Source: Agromyces sp.
Lineage (GTDB): Bacteria; Actinomycetota; Actinomycetes; Actinomycetales; Microbacteriaceae
DNA length: 36,103 nt
Direction: 5' to 3'
NCBI GenBank assembly: GCA_031178045.1
Contig: JAPSJT010000010.1
Coordinates: 1-36,103 of the forward strand
How positions within the stretch are numbered: the stretch's first letter is position 1; each line of letters opens with the position of its first letter. Of the stretch, positions 1-9,219 are shown one piece after another. Both the position numbers and the translations under genes were made by a program. Under the pieces are notes generated by a model. It made no database searches. It saw nothing but the letters and a program-made list of their open reading frames with translations, and was not told where the DNA came from.

Positions 1-41
1 AACCCCGCATAGCCACCGCCGACGATGAGAATCTTGGGCAC
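1..41 (-). CDS. NAD(P)/FAD-dependent oxidoreductase, N-terminus only (NADH dehydrogenase type II-like)
   Basis: Only the first 13 full codons are in the window; the gene runs off the left edge. They read (M)PKILIVGGGYAG, starting with GTG at 41-39. This is a beta-strand followed by GxGxxG, the dinucleotide-binding fingerprint at the N-terminus of two-dinucleotide-binding flavoproteins such as type II NADH dehydrogenases. A GAGGAG ribosome-binding site sits 10 nt upstream of the GTG, supporting this start. The gene lies 46 bp downstream of the subtilase on the same strand and may be the last gene of the eno-ftsB-DUF501 cluster. The fingerprint shows an FAD/NAD-binding enzyme; the exact substrate cannot be told from 13 residues. 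Confidence 0.6.
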   Translation of the reverse strand, partial: MPKILIVGGGYAG

Positions 42-87
42 GGTGAATGGACTCCTCATGTTTCGGAAATGCGGTCTGATGCTGCGA

Positions 88-1383
88 TCACTGCTCGCGA
101 GTGCGGACAGTCCGCCTGGTATGCCGAATGGCGCCGATGCCCAACAGCGCTGCTAGCGTACCAAATCCGGCGACCAGCGAGAGCGGCACCGTGATGTAGG
201 CGAGCGTCCAGGCCGTCGGCAGGAGCGTCTGCGCCCCATCCGACCGCGGCAGCGGCGGATCGGCGATCGGCACGATCTGCTGGGACTCGCCGTCTTCGCT
301 CGGCTCGGGAATGTCGGCGCGTCGGTGCAGCGTGATCCAGTCCGCGAGGCTGCCGAGCGGATTCTGCTCGACCTTCGGGACCTCGGCGCTGAGCGCCGCG
401 ACCGGGTCGATGAGCCCGTATCCGTAGAGCGGACTCGGCACCTCGTGTCCGTGCGGATCGGCCGTGCGAATAAGTCGTTCGATGACGTTCGCCGCGTCGA
501 GCTCGGGGAACTCGCTGCGCACGAGCGCGACGAGGCCCGACACGATCGGCGCCGCGCCGCTCGTCCCGTCCCACTGCACGTGGCTGCCGTCGGGCAGCAC
601 CCCGACGAGCGCCTCGCTCGGCGCCGCAACGGCGATCGTGATGCCCTGAGAGCTCGCGTCGAAGCTCGCGTTCTTGTCGCGATCGACGCCCGCGACGGTG
701 AGGACGCCGGGGATCGTGGCCGGGGCACCGACCTGGGTCGTGCCACTGCCCCGGTTTCCCGCCGCCGCGACGACGACGACGTCGTTCTCGAAGGCGTACG
801 TGAAGGCGTCGTCCCAGCTCTCGGGCCAGTCGGGCGTGTTCCGGGTGAGCGACATGTTGATCACGTCCGCACCGCTGTCGACCGCCCAGCGCACGGCCTC
901 GGCGATCTGGTCGTCGTTCGACTGCAGTGCGCCCGTGTCCTGGCCGAACGCCACCGACGCCGTGATGAGGTCGGCCTCGGGCGCCACGCCGATGACGCCG
1001 CTGCCCTCCCCCGTTCCCCGTCCGGCGATGAGCGAGGCGACCATCGTGCCGTGCGCGGGGTCGTCGCCGACGGGCGTCTGTCCGTCGGGGCTGCCGATGC
1101 CCGAGACATCCGTTCCGGCCGTGACGACGCCGCGCAGCTCGGCGACGTCGCCGTTCACGCCCGTGTCGATCACGGCGACCGTGACGCCGTCGCCCTTGGT
1201 GGTGTTCCACGCGGTCGTGAAGCCGTAGTCGCTGAGCCAGTACTCGAGGTCGCGTACCGTGTCGGCGTGCGCGGGGATGGCTCCGGCGAGTGCGATCGCC
1301 GTCGCGGCACCGGCCGCGGCGAGCGTACGGCCGAGCAGGCCGAACGCACCCTTGCGTGGACGACTCGCGGAACGCCGCGTCAT
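88..1383 (-). CDS. S8 family serine peptidase (subtilase), secreted and membrane-anchored, mycosin-like
   Basis: A 431-residue subtilisin-family protease predicted to act outside the cytoplasmic membrane. A signal peptide (basic start, hydrophobic stretch about 17-37, AHA-D cleavage near 40) precedes the catalytic domain. The triad is visible: Asp73 in VIDTGVNGD, His111 in HGTMVAS and Ser275 in DGTSGAAP, with oxyanion Asn210 in AAAGN. A hydrophobic segment at about 393-418 followed by basic residues (RHTRRTVRTR) looks like a C-terminal membrane anchor. That layout, signal, S8 domain, Pro-rich linker, single TM, is that of mycosins, the proteases of type VII secretion, but no ESX gene (eccB/C/D, WXG100) is in the window. 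The ATG overlaps the stop of the DUF501 gene (ATGA, 1380-1383), so it is translationally coupled to it. Substrate unknown. Confidence 0.88.
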   Translation of the reverse strand: MTRRSASRPRKGAFGLLGRTLAAAGAATAIALAGAIPAHADTVRDLEYWLSDYGFTTAWNTTKGDGVTVAVIDTGVNGDVAELRGVVTAGTDVSGIGSPDGQTPVGDDPAHGTMVASLIAGRGTGEGSGVIGVAPEADLITASVAFGQDTGALQSNDDQIAEAVRWAVDSGADVINMSLTRNTPDWPESWDDAFTYAFENDVVVVAAAGNRGSGTTQVGAPATIPGVLTVAGVDRDKNASFDASSQGITIAVAAPSEALVGVLPDGSHVQWDGTSGAAPIVSGLVALVRSEFPELDAANVIERLIRTADPHGHEVPSPLYGYGLIDPVAALSAEVPKVEQNPLGSLADWITLHRRADIPEPSEDGESQQIVPIADPPLPRSDGAQTLLPTAWTLAYITVPLSLVAGFGTLAALLGIGAIRHTRRTVRTREQ

Positions 1384-1940
1384 CCGCGACCCCCGGTGTC
1401 ATCGGCCGAGTCGACGGGCGTGACGGTGTCGACGCCGTAGTCGGGGCACTGGCACACGTCGGGCGACCACGACGAGCGCTCGAGCGCGATGTCGCCGACG
1501 GGGTTCGAGCCCGGCCCCGCCGCGAGCGCGTGAGCGGCGAGCGCATGCAGGCACTTGACCCGAGTGGGCATGCCGCCCGCCGAGATGCCGGCGAGCTCGG
1601 GAACCACGGCGATCGACTCGCGGTCGGCGAGGTAGTCGCGGTGCGCCCGCTCGTATGCCTCGGCCGTCTCGGGGTCGGATGCGAGCAGCTCGTTGCACTC
1701 CACCATGACCTGCGCCGCCTCGAGGAAGGACATCGCCGCCGTCGCGACGGGGTGCGAGAGGTAGTAGAACGTCGGGAACGGCGTGCCGTCCGAGAGCCGC
1801 GGTGCCGTGGACACGACCGTCGGCGCACCGCACACGCAGCGGGCGGCGATGCCGACGACATCGCGCGCCGGTCGACCGAGCTGAGCGGAGACGATGCGGA
1901 TGTCGCGCTCGCTCACGGGTGCGAAGGGCGGCCGCGTCAT
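1380..1940 (-). CDS. DUF501 family protein
   Basis: A 186-residue protein of the DUF501 family, found in actinobacteria next to eno and ftsB; its biochemical function is not established. The start chosen is the ATG at 1940, which forms an ATGA overlap with the stop of the upstream septum gene; upstream codons in the same open frame belong to shadow sequence. The protein holds several conserved-looking Cys/His residues: C35 and C37 in RCVCG, C130 and H132 in VKCLH, and C163 and C165 near the C-terminus in VCQCP. This arrangement could bind a metal, which is inference. It sits between ftsB and the subtilase, with 4-nt overlaps on both sides, so the three proteins should be made in linked amounts. 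Confidence 0.85.
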   Translation of the reverse strand: MTRPPFAPVSERDIRIVSAQLGRPARDVVGIAARCVCGAPTVVSTAPRLSDGTPFPTFYYLSHPVATAAMSFLEAAQVMVECNELLASDPETAEAYERAHRDYLADRESIAVVPELAGISAGGMPTRVKCLHALAAHALAAGPGSNPVGDIALERSSWSPDVCQCPDYGVDTVTPVDSADDTGGRG

Positions 1941-2584
1941 CCGTCGCCCCGGGCCGCGGGCACGTCGGCGGGCGGCGGCACGGGCTCCTCCGCGGGGTCC
2001 GTCACCGCAGGTGCGAGCCCCGCGGTCATCACGGAATCGAGCAGCGTGCGCATCCAGTCGCCCTTCGCTTCGGTCACTTCGGCCGACACCTCGGCCGTGG
2101 CATCCGCCTTCGCCGCCGGCGTGCGGTCGTCGATGACGAGGTAGCTCACCTCGCCCGGCATGACGTAGTAGAGCCGCTCGCGGGCCTGCGTCATGATGAA
2201 CGTCTCGTCGTTCCAACGCTCGCGCTCGTCGCGCAGGCGCTGCACCTCCTCCTCCTGATCGGAGACGGCGGCACGGAGCTCGGCGATCTGCTGCCGCTGC
2301 TGCGCGAACGCCGCGATCGTCGGCGCGAGCACGACGACGGCGAGCACGAGCACGCCCATCATGATGAGCGAGAAGCCTGAGAATCGGATGCCGCTGAGCC
2401 AGCCCGAGCGCACCGCTTCGGTGGCGTCGGCGGATGCCGCGCTCGGGCCCTTGGGCGACGACGTCGAGGCCGACCTCGACGAGGACGCGGGAGGCGACGA
2501 CGACGCCGGCCGCCGGGGAGTGACGGAGGCGGGTCGACGGGGGGTGCCCGAACCGCGGGGAGGGCGAGGGGCATCCGGATGCAT
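1937..2584 (-). CDS. Septum formation initiator family protein (FtsB/DivIC-like)
   Basis: A 215-residue bitopic membrane protein of the FtsB/DivIC family, which connects the late divisome (FtsQ/FtsL partners) to septal wall synthesis. It has a long Pro/Ser-rich cytoplasmic N-terminus (1-60), one membrane segment (about 71-93), then a periplasmic-side coiled coil (about 94-130, rich in Q/E/R with heptad leucines) and the family's YYVMPGE region near 140. The C-terminal tail is Pro/Ala-rich. Two starts are possible: GTG at 2590 and ATG at 2584. GAGGAG lies 5 nt before the ATG and overlaps the GTG, so ATG is chosen. It follows eno across a hairpin at 2611-2644 and overlaps the DUF501 gene by ATGA, matching the conserved actinobacterial eno-ftsB-DUF501 order. 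Confidence 0.88.
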   Translation of the reverse strand: MHPDAPRPPRGSGTPRRPASVTPRRPASSSPPASSSRSASTSSPKGPSAASADATEAVRSGWLSGIRFSGFSLIMMGVLVLAVVVLAPTIAAFAQQRQQIAELRAAVSDQEEEVQRLRDERERWNDETFIMTQARERLYYVMPGEVSYLVIDDRTPAAKADATAEVSAEVTEAKGDWMRTLLDSVMTAGLAPAVTDPAEEPVPPPADVPAARGDG

Positions 2585-2610
2585 CGCCACTCCTCACCGA
2601 CCCGGAACGA

Positions 2611-2644
2611 GCAACGGGGGCGACCTCACGGCCGCCCCCGTTGC
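2611..2644 (-). terminator. Hairpin between eno and ftsB
   Basis: A perfect 12-bp GC-rich inverted repeat (arms 2611-2622 and 2633-2644, 10-nt loop) begins 14 nt after the eno stop codon. It has no U-tract, so it is more likely an mRNA 3'-end stabiliser or partial terminator that lowers expression of ftsB relative to the abundant enolase. Confidence 0.6.
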
Positions 2645-2658
2645 CAGAATCCGTCGGA

Positions 2659-4156
<1,498 letters not shown>

Positions 4157-4325
4157 CACGCCGCCCTCTCCTGCAGCTCGGGAAGTGCGTGCGGAGATGA
4201 TCCGCCGCACCCTCGCGAGGAACGCTCCGGGAGTCGCTGACAGGTCATCGGAGGGTGAGGAAGGGCGAAGTTCGGCGGATCGAACGGGTGGCAGGCCGCG
4301 GAGCGGGCGCCGGCGCGGGCGGGGG

Positions 4326-5594
4326 CTACGCGGTGAGCTCGCGGAACGCGAGCGACGAGGCATCCGTCGTCTCGGCCGTGACGTTCGCGAAGGCGTCGAA
4401 GCCGTCGGCCGTGACGCGATCGAGCAGGGCGCGCACGTTCTTCACGCGGCGTTCGAAGCGCACGCGGGTTCCGGATGCCACGAGCTCGTGCTTCAGCGAG
4501 AGCAGCGTCGCGGGCGGCACCTCGGCGTCGTAGACGAGCACGACCGAACGAGGCCGGCCCTCGTCGCGCACGGCGAGCAGGTCCACGATGCGCTCGAAGC
4601 CGATCGAGAAACCGCACGCCGGCACCTCCTGGCCGAGGAATCGCCCGATCATGTGGTCGTAGCGGCCGCCGCCGCCGAGCGAGTAGCCGAGGTCGGGGTG
4701 GGCGATCTCGAAGATCGTGCCCGTGTAGTAGCCCATCCCGCGCACGAGCGTCGGGTCGAACTCGATCGACGCTCCCGGCAGCGCCTCGCGAAGGGCGAGC
4801 AGCTCGCGATACGCGTCGAGGTCGAGCCACGACGGCGGACGGACGACCCCGTCGTGCAGGTGCCAGTCGGCGGCGGTGAGCGCCTCGAGCTCGGCCGCGA
4901 CATCCGCGTCGCCCGTGATGACCCCGAGCTCTCGGAGTTCGGCAGCCACTCCCCCGGCGCCGATCTTGTCGAGCTTGTCGATCGTGATGAGCGCGCGCTC
5001 GCGCAGTTCGTCGGGCACGCCCCACGAGCCGAGGATGCCCGCGAGGATGCGGCGGTCGTTCAGTCGGATCGTGCAGCCCGAAAGGCCCAGCGCGTCGAGG
5101 GTCGCGACGGTCGCGGTCAGCAGCTCGAGCTCGGCGAGCTGGCCCGACTCGCCGATGATGTCGATGTCGCACTGCACGAACTGGCGGTACCGGCCCTTCT
5201 GCGGCCGCTCGGCCCGCCACACCGGTGCGATCTGGATCGAACGGAAGACGGGCGGCAGCGCGGCTCGGTGCGTCGCGTAGAAGCGGGCGAGCGGCACGGT
5301 GAGGTCGTACCGCAGTCCGAGGTCGGCGAGCGAGAGCGCATCACCGGATGCCGCGGCCGCCGCGAGGTCGTCGGTCGTGATGCCGCGCTTCATCACGGCG
5401 AAGGCCAGCTTCTCGTTGTCGCCGCCGAGGCCGGCGTGCAGTCGGGCGGCATCCTCCATCACGGGGGTCTCGATCTCGTCGAAGCCGTGCGCCGCGTAGA
5501 CGCTGCGGATCACGCCGAGGGCGTGCTCGCGCCGGGCCTTCTCGGCGGGGAGGAAGTCGCGCATGCCGCGCGGTGGAGTGACGGATGCGGCCAT
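4326..5594 (-). CDS. hisS: Histidine--tRNA ligase
   Basis: Class II aminoacyl-tRNA synthetase charging tRNA-His; 422 residues. Motif 1 region GFDEIETPVME is at 37-47. Motif 2, with RAERPQKGRYRQF, spans about 117-145. The histidine-specific loop LVRGMGYYTGTIFE is at 283-296, then GGGGRYD at 307-313 and motif 3 GFSIGFERI at 328-336. The usual HisA signature is LVRGLDYY; here Asp is replaced by Gly, which I believe is a variant of an actinobacterial HisRS clade. The C-terminal anticodon-binding domain (about 350-422) is short. The ATG at 5594 is chosen over the ATG at 5603 because GGAAG lies 10 nt upstream of the former but touches the latter. HisZ, a catalytically inactive paralogue, is unlikely because motifs 2 and 3 are intact. 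Confidence 0.92.
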   Translation of the reverse strand: MAASVTPPRGMRDFLPAEKARREHALGVIRSVYAAHGFDEIETPVMEDAARLHAGLGGDNEKLAFAVMKRGITTDDLAAAAASGDALSLADLGLRYDLTVPLARFYATHRAALPPVFRSIQIAPVWRAERPQKGRYRQFVQCDIDIIGESGQLAELELLTATVATLDALGLSGCTIRLNDRRILAGILGSWGVPDELRERALITIDKLDKIGAGGVAAELRELGVITGDADVAAELEALTAADWHLHDGVVRPPSWLDLDAYRELLALREALPGASIEFDPTLVRGMGYYTGTIFEIAHPDLGYSLGGGGRYDHMIGRFLGQEVPACGFSIGFERIVDLLAVRDEGRPRSVVLVYDAEVPPATLLSLKHELVASGTRVRFERRVKNVRALLDRVTADGFDAFANVTAETTDASSLAFRELTA

Positions 5595-5701
5595 GCCGAC
5601 CATTCTTCCAGCACGAGGCGAGCGCTCCCGTACGGACGGCGCCAGCTCCGGACCGGTACCCCCCCGCGCGCGTGCCGCCGCCATGGGGTTCGGCGCCGGT
5701 G

Positions 5702-6145
5702 TCAGCCGAACACGTCGAGGTCGATGCCCCGCTCGTGGGCCGCGCGCTGCAGCGCCTCCGCCTCGTCGATGCCGACGGCGAGGTAGACGTGGAGCCCGTC
5801 GGCGTCGTCGCGCACGAGGTACTCGGAGTCGGTGACCACGATGACGATGTCCTCCTCGTCGAGGTAGCGCCACCGCACGCGCACGGTCGAGATGCGATCG
5901 GTGAGTGCCGAGACCGCACGGATCTCGGGCACCGCCGAGGCGAGGCCGAGCACGCGATAGAGCTGGTGCGACGCGGCGAGTCCCGCCGACATGTCGGCGC
6001 GGCTCTCGAGTGCGCCCGCGAAGTCGTCGGTGACGATCATGCCCGGCAGGCCCCACAGTGCGGCCGTCGCCTCGGCGTCGAATGCGCCGAGCGTGGCGGC
6101 GTATGCGTCGAAGAATTCGATGAGGCGCGCCTCCTCGATGCCCAT
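5702..6145 (-). CDS. NTF2-like / SnoaL-like domain protein
   Basis: A 147-residue cytosolic protein with the alpha+beta-cone look of NTF2/SnoaL-like domains. An N-terminal helix (EEARLIEFFDAYAATLGAFDAEATAALW) is followed by a loop and alternating beta strands (STVRVRWRYLDEEDIVIVVTDSEYLV) ending in a partly exposed sheet. Such domains bind small ligands or serve as dimerisation folds, and no catalytic residues can be assigned. A strong GGAGG precedes the ATG at 6145. It stands upstream of hisS on the same strand with a 107-bp gap (5595-5701) in which I see nothing. Function unknown. Confidence 0.7.
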   Translation of the reverse strand: MGIEEARLIEFFDAYAATLGAFDAEATAALWGLPGMIVTDDFAGALESRADMSAGLAASHQLYRVLGLASAVPEIRAVSALTDRISTVRVRWRYLDEEDIVIVVTDSEYLVRDDADGLHVYLAVGIDEAEALQRAAHERGIDLDVFG

Positions 6146-6281
6146 GTCCCCTCCTCCTGCTCTCGTCCTCGTCCCCTCGGTCCCGACGGTACGCCGCCGA
6201 CCTGTCCCGCGCGACCCCGTCTCACGCTCGCGCTCGCGCTCGCGGCATCCCGTGTCGCCGGGTCGGGCCGGGCCGCACGAC

Positions 6282-6287
6282 TAGACT
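6282..6287 (+). promoter_or_regulatory. Putative -10 element of the ABC exporter operon
   Basis: TAGACT on the plus strand, 27 nt before the GTG of the ATPase gene. It leaves a short leader with a G-rich ribosome-binding site (GGGGGG). Confidence 0.45.
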
Positions 6288-6314
6288 CGATCGACTTCGA
6301 CGGCGGGGGGCGCG

Positions 6315-7391
6315 GTGAGCGAGGCAGCAGGCGATGCGGCAGGCGGGATCACGGTCGAGGGGGTCGCACGCTCGTTCGGCGACGTGCAGGCGGTGCGGGA
6401 TGCGAGCTTCTCGGTGGCCCCGGGCCATGTCGCCGGGCTCATCGGCCCGAACGGCGCCGGCAAGACGACGCTGCTGCTCATGCTCGCCACCCTGCTCGTG
6501 CCCGACGCGGGCTCGATCCGGGTGGGCGGCCACGACCCGGTGACCGAGCCGCGCGAGGTACGTGCCCGCATCGGCTGGATGCCCGACGCCCTCGGCTCAT
6601 GGCCGACGCTCTCGGTGCGGGACGCGCTCGTCACGAACGGGCGCATGTACGGCATGACGACGGATGCCGCGGCAGCCCGCGCGGAGGAGCTCATCGAGCT
6701 CGTGGATCTCGCTCCCCTCGCCGATCGACCGACTCGCGTGCTCTCGCGCGGCCAGAAGCAGCGGCTGAGCCTCGCGCGCGCGCTCGTGCACGACCCCGCG
6801 GTGCTGCTGCTCGACGAGCCCGCCTCCGGGCTCGACCCGGCCGCTCGCGCGGCGCTTCGCGAGCTCGTGCGGCGCCTGGCGGGCGAGGGCAAGACGATCC
6901 TCGTCTCGAGCCACGTGCTCTCCGAGCTCGAGGAGATGGCCGACGCGGCGGTGTACCTCGCCGGCGGCGTCACGGCCGCGGCCGACGCGGTCGAGCGCGC
7001 CGGTCGCAGCACCCGGCAATGGCGGGTGCGCTCGCTCGACTCGGAGCGACTCGGCGCGGCGCTCGGCGCCGCAGGGTTCGGCGAGGTCGCTCGCACCGAC
7101 AACCTCGGCGCGATCGTTCCGCTCACGAGCGAAGCGGATGCCGCGCAGCTGCTCGCGCACCTCGTCGGCGTCGGCGTGCCCGTCTCCTCGTTCGCCCCGG
7201 CGGTCGGCGACCTGGAACACGTCTTCCTCGACCTGAACCGTGCCGGCCCACCGGCGGCGACGGCGGCCGACCCGGCCGCCCCGATCCCCACGGCGCCCGA
7301 CGACACGGACTCCGAGCCGGCACCCGACCCGCGGGGCCGCACTGCGGCATCCGACCCGGCCGGGCCCGACGAGGGCGAGGCCCGCGCATGA
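6315..7391 (+). CDS. ABC transporter ATP-binding protein (ABC-2 exporter type)
   Basis: A 358-residue nucleotide-binding subunit that should power the membrane protein encoded next. Walker A GPNGAGKT is at 44-51, the signature reads LSRGQ (143-147, in place of LSGGQ), Walker B VLLLDE is at 163-168 and the H-loop His is at 200. After the core there is a DUF4162-like C-terminal region (QWRVRSLD...) ending in LEHVFLDLNRA, typical of ABC-2 drug, antibiotic or NatA-type exporters. A Pro/Ala/Asp-rich tail of about 50 residues (310-358) is extra. The start is the GTG at 6315 with a GGGGGG stretch just upstream. It overlaps the permease by ATGA. Substrate not predictable. Confidence 0.92.
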   Translation: MSEAAGDAAGGITVEGVARSFGDVQAVRDASFSVAPGHVAGLIGPNGAGKTTLLLMLATLLVPDAGSIRVGGHDPVTEPREVRARIGWMPDALGSWPTLSVRDALVTNGRMYGMTTDAAAARAEELIELVDLAPLADRPTRVLSRGQKQRLSLARALVHDPAVLLLDEPASGLDPAARAALRELVRRLAGEGKTILVSSHVLSELEEMADAAVYLAGGVTAAADAVERAGRSTRQWRVRSLDSERLGAALGAAGFGEVARTDNLGAIVPLTSEADAAQLLAHLVGVGVPVSSFAPAVGDLEHVFLDLNRAGPPAATAADPAAPIPTAPDDTDSEPAPDPRGRTAASDPAGPDEGEARA

Positions 7392-8470
7392 ACGGGTTCC
7401 TCCGCGGCATGTGGCTCATCGTGACGCTCGACCTGAAGCAGCGCGTGCGCGGGGTCGCGTGGTACGCGCTGCTCGGCGTGTTCGTGCTGCTCGTGACGAT
7501 CGTGACGGCGCTGCTCGTGCTCGCGACCAACGCATGGGACGCCGGCGGCGGGGGCGTCTTCTCGACGATCGTGTTCTTCGTGCTCCTGCTCGGCACCCTC
7601 GTCTCGCCGGCGCTCAGCGGCAACGCGATCAATGGCGAGCGCGACGCCGGCACGCTCGCGACGACCCAGGTGACCCTCATCACGACCCCGCAGCTCGTCG
7701 TGGGCAAATGGATCGCGGCCTGGCTCACGGCACTCGCGTTCCTCGCGGCGTCGCTGCCGTTCCTCGTCTTCGCCGTGGCCCTCGGTCACGTCTCGGCGGC
7801 CACGATCGCGATCTCGACGCTCGTGCTCGCCGCCGAGCTCGGTGTCGTCGCGGCCATCGGCGTCGGCGTGTCGGGCGTGCTCACGCGACCGCTCTTCTCG
7901 GTCACCGTCACGTACCTCGTGGTCGCTGCGCTCAGCATCGGCACGCTCATCGCGTTCGGCCTCGGCGGCGCCGCCGTGCAGTCGACGGTGCGCCAGACGG
8001 TCGTCGAGGTCGACTGGAGCCAGCTCGACGAGCAGGGCGAGTTCGCGGGCGAGGGCCCCGTCCCGTGTGCGCCGCCGCGTGTCGACACGCTCCAGGTGCC
8101 CCGCTTCGACTACGTCTGGGGGTTCCTCGCCGCGAACCCGTACGTGGTCGTGGCGGATGCCGCGCCCGGCAGCTTCGACCGGTTCGGCAACCCGCGCGAC
8201 CTCTTCGGTTGGATCGCGACCGGCGTCCGGGGCGCCCAGCATGCGCCCGACCTCGCCCCGCGCATCGACCAGTGCACGAACTTCGACTCGGCGACGGGGT
8301 GGGCGCCGACCGACTTCGAGTCGCCGCAGGAGATCTACGACCGTTCGGTGCCGTCGTGGTTCGTGGGCCTCACGATCCACGCGCTGCTCGGCGCCGGAGC
8401 GCTGCTGTGGGCGGTGCGCCGCACCGAGGTGCCGGCCCGGCGGCTTCCGACCGGGAGCCGGGTGGCCTGA
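7388..8470 (+). CDS. ABC-2 type transporter permease
   Basis: A 360-residue membrane protein. Six hydrophobic segments are visible, at about 20-45, 60-80, 110-135, 140-165 and 170-195, with the last one near the C-terminus (about 328-345). The SGNAINGERDAGTLATTQVTLIT segment after the second helix, with the conserved E-R-D-x-G-T-L, is typical of ABC-2 permeases. Between the fifth and sixth helices lies a large loop of about 120 residues with two cysteines (PCAPP and DQCTN) that would be outside the cell. The ATG at 7388 overlaps the ATPase stop (ATGA), so the two subunits are translationally coupled. The gene converges on mazG with only 15 bp between. Confidence 0.88.
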   Translation: MNGFLRGMWLIVTLDLKQRVRGVAWYALLGVFVLLVTIVTALLVLATNAWDAGGGGVFSTIVFFVLLLGTLVSPALSGNAINGERDAGTLATTQVTLITTPQLVVGKWIAAWLTALAFLAASLPFLVFAVALGHVSAATIAISTLVLAAELGVVAAIGVGVSGVLTRPLFSVTVTYLVVAALSIGTLIAFGLGGAAVQSTVRQTVVEVDWSQLDEQGEFAGEGPVPCAPPRVDTLQVPRFDYVWGFLAANPYVVVADAAPGSFDRFGNPRDLFGWIATGVRGAQHAPDLAPRIDQCTNFDSATGWAPTDFESPQEIYDRSVPSWFVGLTIHALLGAGALLWAVRRTEVPARRLPTGSRVA

Positions 8471-8485
8471 GGGCGTCGCGCGAGC

Positions 8486-9196
8486 TCACTCGGCGGCGGC
8501 GACCTCGTGTTCCGCGGCGCGCACGTCGTGCTCGAGCCCGCGCACGGCGTGACGCAGGGCGCGCTCCGCGTCGAGTCCCTGCGCGCGAGCGGACGCCACG
8601 AGCGCGAGCAGCACGCTGCCGAGCTCGTCCTCCGTGGCGGGTGCGACGGGAGCCCCGCCCGTCGCATCCGACCCGGCGGGATCCGACACGACGGCCGATC
8701 CGGCGACCGGCACCGTGACCCCGACCTTCTCGGCTTTGCCGAGCACCTTCTGCGCGAGTGCGAGCGCCGGCATACCGCGCGGGATGCCGTCGAGCACGCT
8801 CGTGCGGTGCGGCTTCTCGTCGGCCTTGAGCTCGTCCCAGAAGGCGACGACATCGGCGGCGGTCGAGGCCTCGCGGTCGCCGAAGACGTGCGGATGCCGG
8901 GACACCATCTTCGCCGTCATGTGACGGGCGACATCGTCGATGTCGAAATCCTCGCCGACGCTGTGCGCCGCGATGTCGGCGTGGAAGAGCACCTGGTAGA
9001 GCACGTCGCCGAGCTCTTCGATCATCTCGGCGCGGTCGCCGGTCTCGATCGCGTCGATGAGCTCCCAGCTCTCCTCGACGAGGTACTGCACGAGGCTCTC
9101 GTGGGTCTGCTCGGCATCCCACGGGCATCCGCCCGGTGCGCGCAATCGGGCGACCATCGCGACCAGTTCGTCGAGTCCGGGGTGCGGTGCGTCCAT
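8486..9196 (-). CDS. mazG: Nucleoside triphosphate pyrophosphohydrolase MazG
   Basis: A 236-residue all-alpha NTP pyrophosphohydrolase that cleaves (d)NTPs to (d)NMP and PPi, cleaning aberrant nucleotides. The MazG signature is complete: CPWD (24-27), then EESWE (41-45) and EELGD (60-64), the E-x2-E...E-x2-D metal-binding helices, followed by QVLFHADIA. DNA between the two halves codes for a low-complexity linker rich in Ser, Asp, Gly and Ala (about 166-190) not found in the E. coli enzyme. No ribosome-binding site is seen; TAGGCT ends 6 nt before the ATG, predicting a leaderless mRNA. The last helices (ALRHAVRGLEHDV) resemble the RFxxR C-terminal region. Confidence 0.95.
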   Translation of the reverse strand: MDAPHPGLDELVAMVARLRAPGGCPWDAEQTHESLVQYLVEESWELIDAIETGDRAEMIEELGDVLYQVLFHADIAAHSVGEDFDIDDVARHMTAKMVSRHPHVFGDREASTAADVVAFWDELKADEKPHRTSVLDGIPRGMPALALAQKVLGKAEKVGVTVPVAGSAVVSDPAGSDATGGAPVAPATEDELGSVLLALVASARAQGLDAERALRHAVRGLEHDVRAAEHEVAAAE

Positions 9197-9202
9197 GACG
9201 GA

Positions 9203-9208
9203 AGCCTA
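9203..9208 (-). promoter_or_regulatory. Putative -10 of mazG, leaderless geometry
   Basis: TAGGCT on the minus strand with 6 nt (TCCGTC) between it and the mazG ATG, which puts the transcription start at or next to the A of ATG. Confidence 0.55.
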
Positions 9209-9219
9209 GGTGCCCGAGC

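Noticed and set aside
2585-2590. GTG at 2590 as start of the FtsB-like protein
   Set aside because: The GAGGAG ribosome-binding site overlaps this codon; the ATG at 2584 has correct spacing.
4326-5594. HisZ (regulatory subunit of ATP phosphoribosyltransferase) instead of HisRS
   Set aside because: Motif 2 arginine, the histidine-specific loop and motif 3 are all present, and no his biosynthetic genes are adjacent.
6225-6242. Three tandem CGCTCG units
   Set aside because: Too short and too close to overall base composition to be called a functional repeat.
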